A stretch of 7,857 nucleotides of DNA. It comes from Anaerolineae bacterium. Its GTDB lineage: Bacteria > Chloroflexota > Anaerolineae > 4572-78 > J111. The stretch is taken from the NCBI GenBank assembly GCA_020433835.1, contig JAGRBY010000340.1, forward strand, positions 1 to 7,857, written 5' to 3'. Numbering within the stretch: position 1 is the first letter of the stretch; every line of letters begins with the position of its first letter. Made by a program: the position numbers and the translations under genes. Positions 4,196 to 7,857 of the stretch are shown here, one piece after another. The notes beneath the pieces are model-generated. The model was not told the origin of the DNA and did not search any database. It saw only the letters and a program-made list of their open reading frames with translations.

Positions 4196-5797
4196 CTATT
4201 CTCGCGCTCCCGGCGGTGATAAAAGCTCCTCGACCGGCTCGCCGTAATGGTTGAGGGCGGCATCGGCTACGCGGGCAAAAATGGGTGAAGCCACATTGCT
4301 GCCCTGGCCGCCGTTTTCAACAATAACGGCAATAACCACCGTGCGCGCGTTATTTTCGGCAAAGCCGGCAAACCAGGCGTGGGGGGCCTTGTTACCGGCT
4401 ACTTCGGCGGTGCCGGTTTTGCCGCCCACGGTTAGCCCCGGCACCGCGGCTTGACTGCCTTTTTCGACCAACGCGATCATCATTTGGCGGGCTTGCCGGG
4501 CTGTTTGCGTCGACATGATATTGCTGTGCCAAATGGCCTGGGGTTCTCTGCGTAAAATATTGCCCGATGGGTGGCGAACGCTTTGCAACAGATGGGGTTC
4601 GGGTATATCGCCCTCGTTGACAACGGCACTAAACATCAGAGCGACACTGAGCGGCGAAGCCAGCAGTTCGCCCTGGCCGATGGCCGTTACGGCGCGTAGT
4701 AAATTGTTGCGCTCCAGCGAGTCCAGGTTGTTGGCCAGGCGGGCGGCGCTGGTTTCTATCTCCAGCGGGGGGGCCTCGCCCGTGCCAAAACCGAGCCGCC
4801 GGCCGTAGTCGATGAGCGTTTTGGCCCCCAACTCATCGCCCAACTGCGCAAAAACGGCATTGGCCGAGGTGACGTAAGCCCGCTCTAAATTGAGCACCGC
4901 TTCGGGATGGTTGCGGTCGATGATGTTGCCGCCATCGACCCAGTAGGCGTAATACTGGCCCTGGTCATCGTGCAGGGGCGGGCCAACGTCAAACATGGTA
5001 TCCGGCCGGGCCAGGCCGCTGTCAAGCGCCGCGATGAGCGTGGCCGTTTTCCAGGTGGAGCCGGGCACAAACAGGCCCTGCGCCGCGCGATTGACAAAAG
5101 CCGTTTGGCAGTTGGCATCGCTGCCGCAGTTGGCCAGTAGGTTGGTTATGTATTGGATGTTCTGCACCTGGTTGGGGTCAAAGCCCGGGCGGCTGACCAT
5201 AGCCAGCACCGCGCCGCTTTTGGCATCGAGCGCGACAACGGCTCCGGCCCAGTCGCCCAGAGCCTCGGCAGCGGCGCGTTGGGTGCGGCTGTCGATGGTT
5301 AAATAGACGTCGCTGCCGACAATGGGCTGGTAAAGCAGTTGGTCGATTTGGGTATCAACGCGGTTCAGGCCCAGCAGCGTCTCGTTAAAGCTGCGCTCGA
5401 TGCCGGTGACGCCGGTGCGCAGCCCCGAAACATAGCCGGTAACGTGGGCCAGAGACGGCTCGGCGTAGAAGCGGGCTTTGCTGCCGTCCGCCTCTTCATA
5501 ATCGTAAACCAGCGGACGGCCGGCCTGGTCGTAGATGGTTCCTCGGCTAATACTCGCTAAAAAAATGCGGCTGCGCTGCACCACCGGCTGGGGCAGGTCA
5601 TCAAAAGTGGCCGGGCCACTGAGCGGCTCGCCGCCGCCCAACTCCTGGTAATAGGCCGCCGCGCCGGCGGGATCGAGCACGACAGGCTGCAAGGCCTCCC
5701 CCCGGAAGAGCTGCCAATAGACAATCCGCAGTGACAGCAGCAGCAGCACGATGACGATGACGTGGCCGATGTGCCAGATACGCCGGGTGAGGGTCAT
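4196..5797 (-). CDS. pbpA: Class B penicillin-binding protein (PbpA/FtsI-like D,D-transpeptidase)
   Basis: This is a 533-residue peptidoglycan crosslinking enzyme anchored by one N-terminal helix (about 8-30), with the rest outside the membrane. The N-terminal pedestal part has SRGTIYDQAGRPL (84-96). The transpeptidase domain carries all three active-site motifs: STWK with nucleophile S247 and K250, SAN (311-313) and KTGTAE (460-465). Two cysteines, C224 and C230, lie just before the SxxK motif and could form a disulfide; this is unusual for the family as far as I can tell. The length and lack of PASTA repeats resemble actinobacterial PbpA. The ATG at 5797 overlaps the stop of the SEDS gene (ATGA), with AAGGAG at 5806-5811 and an 8-nt spacer, so translation is coupled and the two proteins should form a SEDS-bPBP pair. 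Whether it serves elongation or division cannot be settled from sequence. The symbol is by analogy. Confidence 0.95.
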   Translation of the reverse strand: MTLTRRIWHIGHVIVIVLLLLSLRIVYWQLFRGEALQPVVLDPAGAAAYYQELGGGEPLSGPATFDDLPQPVVQRSRIFLASISRGTIYDQAGRPLVYDYEEADGSKARFYAEPSLAHVTGYVSGLRTGVTGIERSFNETLLGLNRVDTQIDQLLYQPIVGSDVYLTIDSRTQRAAAEALGDWAGAVVALDAKSGAVLAMVSRPGFDPNQVQNIQYITNLLANCGSDANCQTAFVNRAAQGLFVPGSTWKTATLIAALDSGLARPDTMFDVGPPLHDDQGQYYAYWVDGGNIIDRNHPEAVLNLERAYVTSANAVFAQLGDELGAKTLIDYGRRLGFGTGEAPPLEIETSAARLANNLDSLERNNLLRAVTAIGQGELLASPLSVALMFSAVVNEGDIPEPHLLQSVRHPSGNILRREPQAIWHSNIMSTQTARQARQMMIALVEKGSQAAVPGLTVGGKTGTAEVAGNKAPHAWFAGFAENNARTVVIAVIVENGGQGSNVASPIFARVADAALNHYGEPVEELLSPPGARE

Positions 5798-7182
5798 TGG
5801 GGCTGCTCCTTGAGCCGCTGCACCAGGGCCAGCGCCAGCCCCATTTCAGTCATGTTGACCATCAAGGCGATGCCGCCCTGACTCAAAAAGGGTACGGTTA
5901 CGCCGGTTAACGGCAGCGCGTTGAGCGTGCCGCCGACCATAACCGTGACCTGAATAAAGAGGTGGGCGGCAATGCCGACCAGCAGAATGCGCTCAAAAAC
6001 CTGCTCCGGCGGCAGCAGCATGGCCACCCGCAGCAGGCGCAGCAGCAGAATGGCAAACAGGGCCAGTATGGCCACGGCCACGGCTCCGCCCATTTCTTCC
6101 AGAATAGCGGCAAAAATAAAATCAGAGTGCGCCAGGGGCACAAAACCCGGATAGCCAAAACCCAGTCCGGTTCCGCTGACGCCACCGGCGATAGTGGCAT
6201 AAACCGCCTGTTGAATCTGGTAGCCCGGCCCTTCGGCAATGGTGGTGCCGCTGGGTTGGCCGCCCACAATGAGCGGCGCGTTACTCCACGGATTACTGTA
6301 GGCGGCAAAGCGCTGCTGGATAACCTGCGGCGGACTCCAGGTGAAGGCCAGCACCACCGCCATCAGCAGCGACAGGGCCAAGCCGATGCCAAAGATGGTA
6401 AAAAAGATGCGTGATTGAAAGCCGGCGTACAGCATGGCCACAAACAAGCCGCCCAAAATCAAAATCGCCCCAAAGTCTGACATCATAATCAGAGCCAGCG
6501 TGGCTATCGAAACAAAGAGCACGCCCGGAATCATATACTGGATGGCCGGCAGGCGCAGCCAGCCCAGAAAGGTGCGGGCGCGGCCTTCGGCGGCCTGGCC
6601 TTCGCTTTCAATGTACCAGGCCAGGAAAATGATGAGGGCCAGCTTGATGATTTCAGACGTTTGGATGGCCGGCAGCGGGCCGAGCTTCAGCGACAGCCGT
6701 GCCCCCGTTTCGTCGGTGACGCCGAAGAAGGCGGTGAGAAACAACAATACCAGGCCGCCCAGGCTGATGAGCAGCGGCCACTCCTGGCGGATGCGCTCGA
6801 CCAGCCGCGGCCGTAAAATGAGGATGGCCATCAATCCGGCCCCGGGGATAAAGCCGCGCAGCAACTGCTGCCATACGGCGGCCGGCGGGCGCAGTCGCCA
6901 GATGATAATCAGGCCGATGGTGACCAACAGGCCCATAATGGGCAGAATGAGTTGTTCTGATTGGGTTTGCCGCCAACAGAGAAGCAGGTGCAGCGCCACC
7001 AGGGCCAGCAGCAAAATTGCGGGGGGCAGCAAGGCCGAGGGTAAAGCTGCCAGCGGCTCGGCTCCCTGGCGTAGCTGCGTTGTGGCTGTCACCAGCGTAA
7101 AGCCCAGCCCTCCCACCACAGCCACCAGAGCCAGCAGCCGGAGTTCCCAGGTTCGTGAGAAAAAATGGCGAAGCTGCGTCAC
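5794..7182 (-). CDS. rodA: SEDS-family peptidoglycan glycosyltransferase (RodA/FtsW)
   Basis: This 462-residue polytopic protein polymerises glycan strands from lipid II together with the class B PBP encoded next to it. About ten to twelve membrane helices are visible. Family signatures are QTSEIIKLALIIFLAWY (174-190, usual QPSE-K), MSDFGA (234-239), YQIQQAVYATIAGG (321-334) in the large outer loop, GTGLGFG (337-343), AHSDFIFAAILEEMG (351-365) with D354 at the position of the catalytic Asp of RodA/FtsW, and TGVTVPFLSQGG (426-437), where Q435 replaces the more common Tyr. It is longer than most family members (about 370-420). The start is GTG 7182, with GGAG at 7189-7192 and a 6-nt spacer, inside the end of the FHA gene, whose stop is 3 nt upstream. 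RodA is favoured over FtsW only by the FHA-rodA-pbpA order known from actinobacteria. Confidence 0.95.
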   Translation of the reverse strand: MTQLRHFFSRTWELRLLALVAVVGGLGFTLVTATTQLRQGAEPLAALPSALLPPAILLLALVALHLLLCWRQTQSEQLILPIMGLLVTIGLIIIWRLRPPAAVWQQLLRGFIPGAGLMAILILRPRLVERIRQEWPLLISLGGLVLLFLTAFFGVTDETGARLSLKLGPLPAIQTSEIIKLALIIFLAWYIESEGQAAEGRARTFLGWLRLPAIQYMIPGVLFVSIATLALIMMSDFGAILILGGLFVAMLYAGFQSRIFFTIFGIGLALSLLMAVVLAFTWSPPQVIQQRFAAYSNPWSNAPLIVGGQPSGTTIAEGPGYQIQQAVYATIAGGVSGTGLGFGYPGFVPLAHSDFIFAAILEEMGGAVAVAILALFAILLLRLLRVAMLLPPEQVFERILLVGIAAHLFIQVTVMVGGTLNALPLTGVTVPFLSQGGIALMVNMTEMGLALALVQRLKEQPQ

Positions 7183-7185
7183 GGG

Positions 7186-7638
7186 CTACTCCGTCAACTC
7201 AAACGTCATATCGCCCAGCGCGATGGTAGCCCCCAAGGGAACCGGCTCCTCCTGCTGCGGCGTCAGCCGACGCTGGTTTATGAAGGTACCGTTGGTGCTG
7301 CCCAGATCGCGCAGCCGCCAGCGCGTCCCATCCCAGCGCAGGCGGGCGTGTTGGGCCGAAACGTACTGATCGGTCAGAACCAGGTCGTTGGCGTTATCGG
7401 CCCCCAGGCTGGTCTCTTTTGATAGATTCAGCAGGGTTCCGGGGCGGGCGCGTTTGTCGCTGCCGCTGTTGATGACTTTCAGCCGGCCCTTCAACGGCGA
7501 CGAGGCCGGCCTCGCATCGACCAGATGGCCCTGCATTTCGCGGCGAACGGCCAGCAGCACCACAAACAGCATGGCGTAAATGAGGCCGATAAAGAGCCAT
7601 TTGCCTGAAAAAAGGAGCGCGCTCCAGACAATATCCAC
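7186..7638 (-). CDS. Membrane-anchored FHA-domain protein (FhaB-like)
   Basis: This 150-residue protein has one N-terminal helix (about 5-31), a basic linker (32-68) and a C-terminal FHA domain (about 70-150). FHA domains bind phosphothreonine peptides. The core motifs are LGADNANDLVLTD (78-90), VSAQHARL (93-100) and DLGSTNGTFIN (111-121), with S94, H97 and N116 kept. The Arg that normally follows the first Gly (GR) is replaced by A80, and SRxH is SAQH, so phosphopeptide affinity may be altered. Layout, length and sequence closely recall mycobacterial FhaB/FipA, which links Ser/Thr kinase signalling to division and wall synthesis. The start is GTG 7638 with a perfect AAGGAGG at 7643-7649 but only a 4-nt spacer. 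It precedes the SEDS gene by 3 nt. The gene product is probably a cytoplasmic-facing adaptor for the SEDS-PBP pair; that role is inferred. Confidence 0.92.
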   Translation of the reverse strand: MDIVWSALLFSGKWLFIGLIYAMLFVVLLAVRREMQGHLVDARPASSPLKGRLKVINSGSDKRARPGTLLNLSKETSLGADNANDLVLTDQYVSAQHARLRWDGTRWRLRDLGSTNGTFINQRRLTPQQEEPVPLGATIALGDMTFELTE

Positions 7639-7642
7639 GGTG

Positions 7643-7649
7643 CCTCCTT
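7643..7649 (-). promoter_or_regulatory. Ribosome binding site of the FhaB-like gene
   Basis: Read on the - strand, AAGGAGG overlaps the TAA stop of the upstream FHA gene (7648-7650) and ends 4 nt before GTG 7638. The overlap implies translational coupling of the two FHA genes. Confidence 0.8.
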
Positions 7650-7857
7650 AGCCGTGACAGTCGGTGTGAAAGAATAAGGTGACAACGCCCAGGGTATCGG
7701 GGCGGGGATGGTGGGGGTCGACGGCGGCCAGAATAATCACGTCACCGATCTGCAGCCCATGGCCTTCCGGCGAAACGCGCCGGTCATTGACGAAGGTGCC
7801 GTTGGAGGAAGGGGTTCCATCGGGCGCACCATCATACAGGCGATAGCGCCCTTCCTG
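7648..7857 (-). CDS. FHA-domain protein, C-terminal part (runs off the right edge)
   Basis: An open frame on the - strand enters at the right edge and ends at TAA (7648-7650), giving the last 69 residues of a protein. They contain the second half of an FHA domain: RYRLYDGAPDGTPSSNGTFVN, where SSNGTFVN corresponds to the conserved STNGTxxN turn with its key Asn, then DRRVSPEGHGLQIGDVIILA, the closing strands. A short tail ending in HTDCHG follows. Because the domain sits at the C-terminus, the missing N-terminal part could be a long one as in actinobacterial FhaA, or just a small FHA protein; this cannot be told here. Its stop lies 9 nt before the start of the FhaB-like gene, and it heads or continues the FHA-FHA-SEDS-PBP operon. 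Confidence 0.85.
   Translation of the reverse strand, partial: QEGRYRLYDGAPDGTPSSNGTFVNDRRVSPEGHGLQIGDVIILAAVDPHHPRPDTLGVVTLFFHTDCHG

Noticed and set aside
6434..7369. Long + strand open frame (311 codons) opposite the SEDS and FHA genes
   Set aside because: Its product is rich in Arg, Ser and Pro with no domain or hydrophobic pattern, while the - strand frames carry unmistakable SEDS and FHA motifs. It is a shadow frame.

Overview
The window looks like a chromosomal segment from a Gram-positive-type or monoderm-like bacterium of moderate GC content, most plausibly a member of the Chloroflexota (Anaerolineae-like). This placement is an inference. It rests on protein style, on an FHA-FHA-RodA/FtsW-PBP order that recalls actinobacterial cell-wall loci, on a DUF951 protein (a family known from Firmicutes and relatives), and on repeat-rich intergenic DNA. 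No marker gene fixes the taxonomy.

The left half (1-3680) is read on the + strand. A noncoding leader (1-126) holds a strong hairpin and a 7-bp inverted repeat. It precedes a PHP-domain metal-dependent phosphoesterase (127-807), which is closely followed by a small DUF951 protein with a Cys/His metal-site pattern (815-1039). After a short spacer with a candidate promoter comes a second unit: an unidentified four-helix membrane protein (1149-1559) whose end overlaps a GT2-family glycosyltransferase with a TTG start (1552-2514). That unit ends at a textbook intrinsic terminator (2555-2586). A flippase-like / LPG-synthase-TM (UPF0104) integral membrane protein follows (2649-3680). The membrane protein, glycosyltransferase and flippase-like protein may act together on a lipid or lipid-linked sugar, but no substrate can be read from the sequence.

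A 515-base convergent intergenic region (3681-4195) holds no gene but is unusually structured. It contains two inverted arrays of hexamers (GGCTRA on the left, TYAGCC on the right), three copies of a 22-nt repeat, a duplicated 14-mer flanking a strong hairpin, and a set of 21-nt repeats. The 21-22-nt repeats resemble the multi-site ends of IS21-type elements. The region is best read as decayed mobile or repeat DNA.

The right half (4196-7857) is read on the - strand as a tightly coupled operon that enters from beyond the right edge. It runs from an FHA-domain protein (3' part only, 7648-7857) to a membrane-anchored FHA protein (7186-7638), a RodA/FtsW SEDS glycosyltransferase (5794-7182) and a class B penicillin-binding protein transpeptidase (4196-5797). 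The gaps are 9 nt and 3 nt, followed by a 4-nt ATGA overlap. SEDS protein and bPBP form the polymerase/crosslinker pair for septal or lateral peptidoglycan. The FHA proteins suggest control through phosphothreonine signalling, as in the actinobacterial fhaA-fhaB-pstP-rodA-pbpA-pknA-pknB locus, although no kinase or phosphatase lies inside this window.
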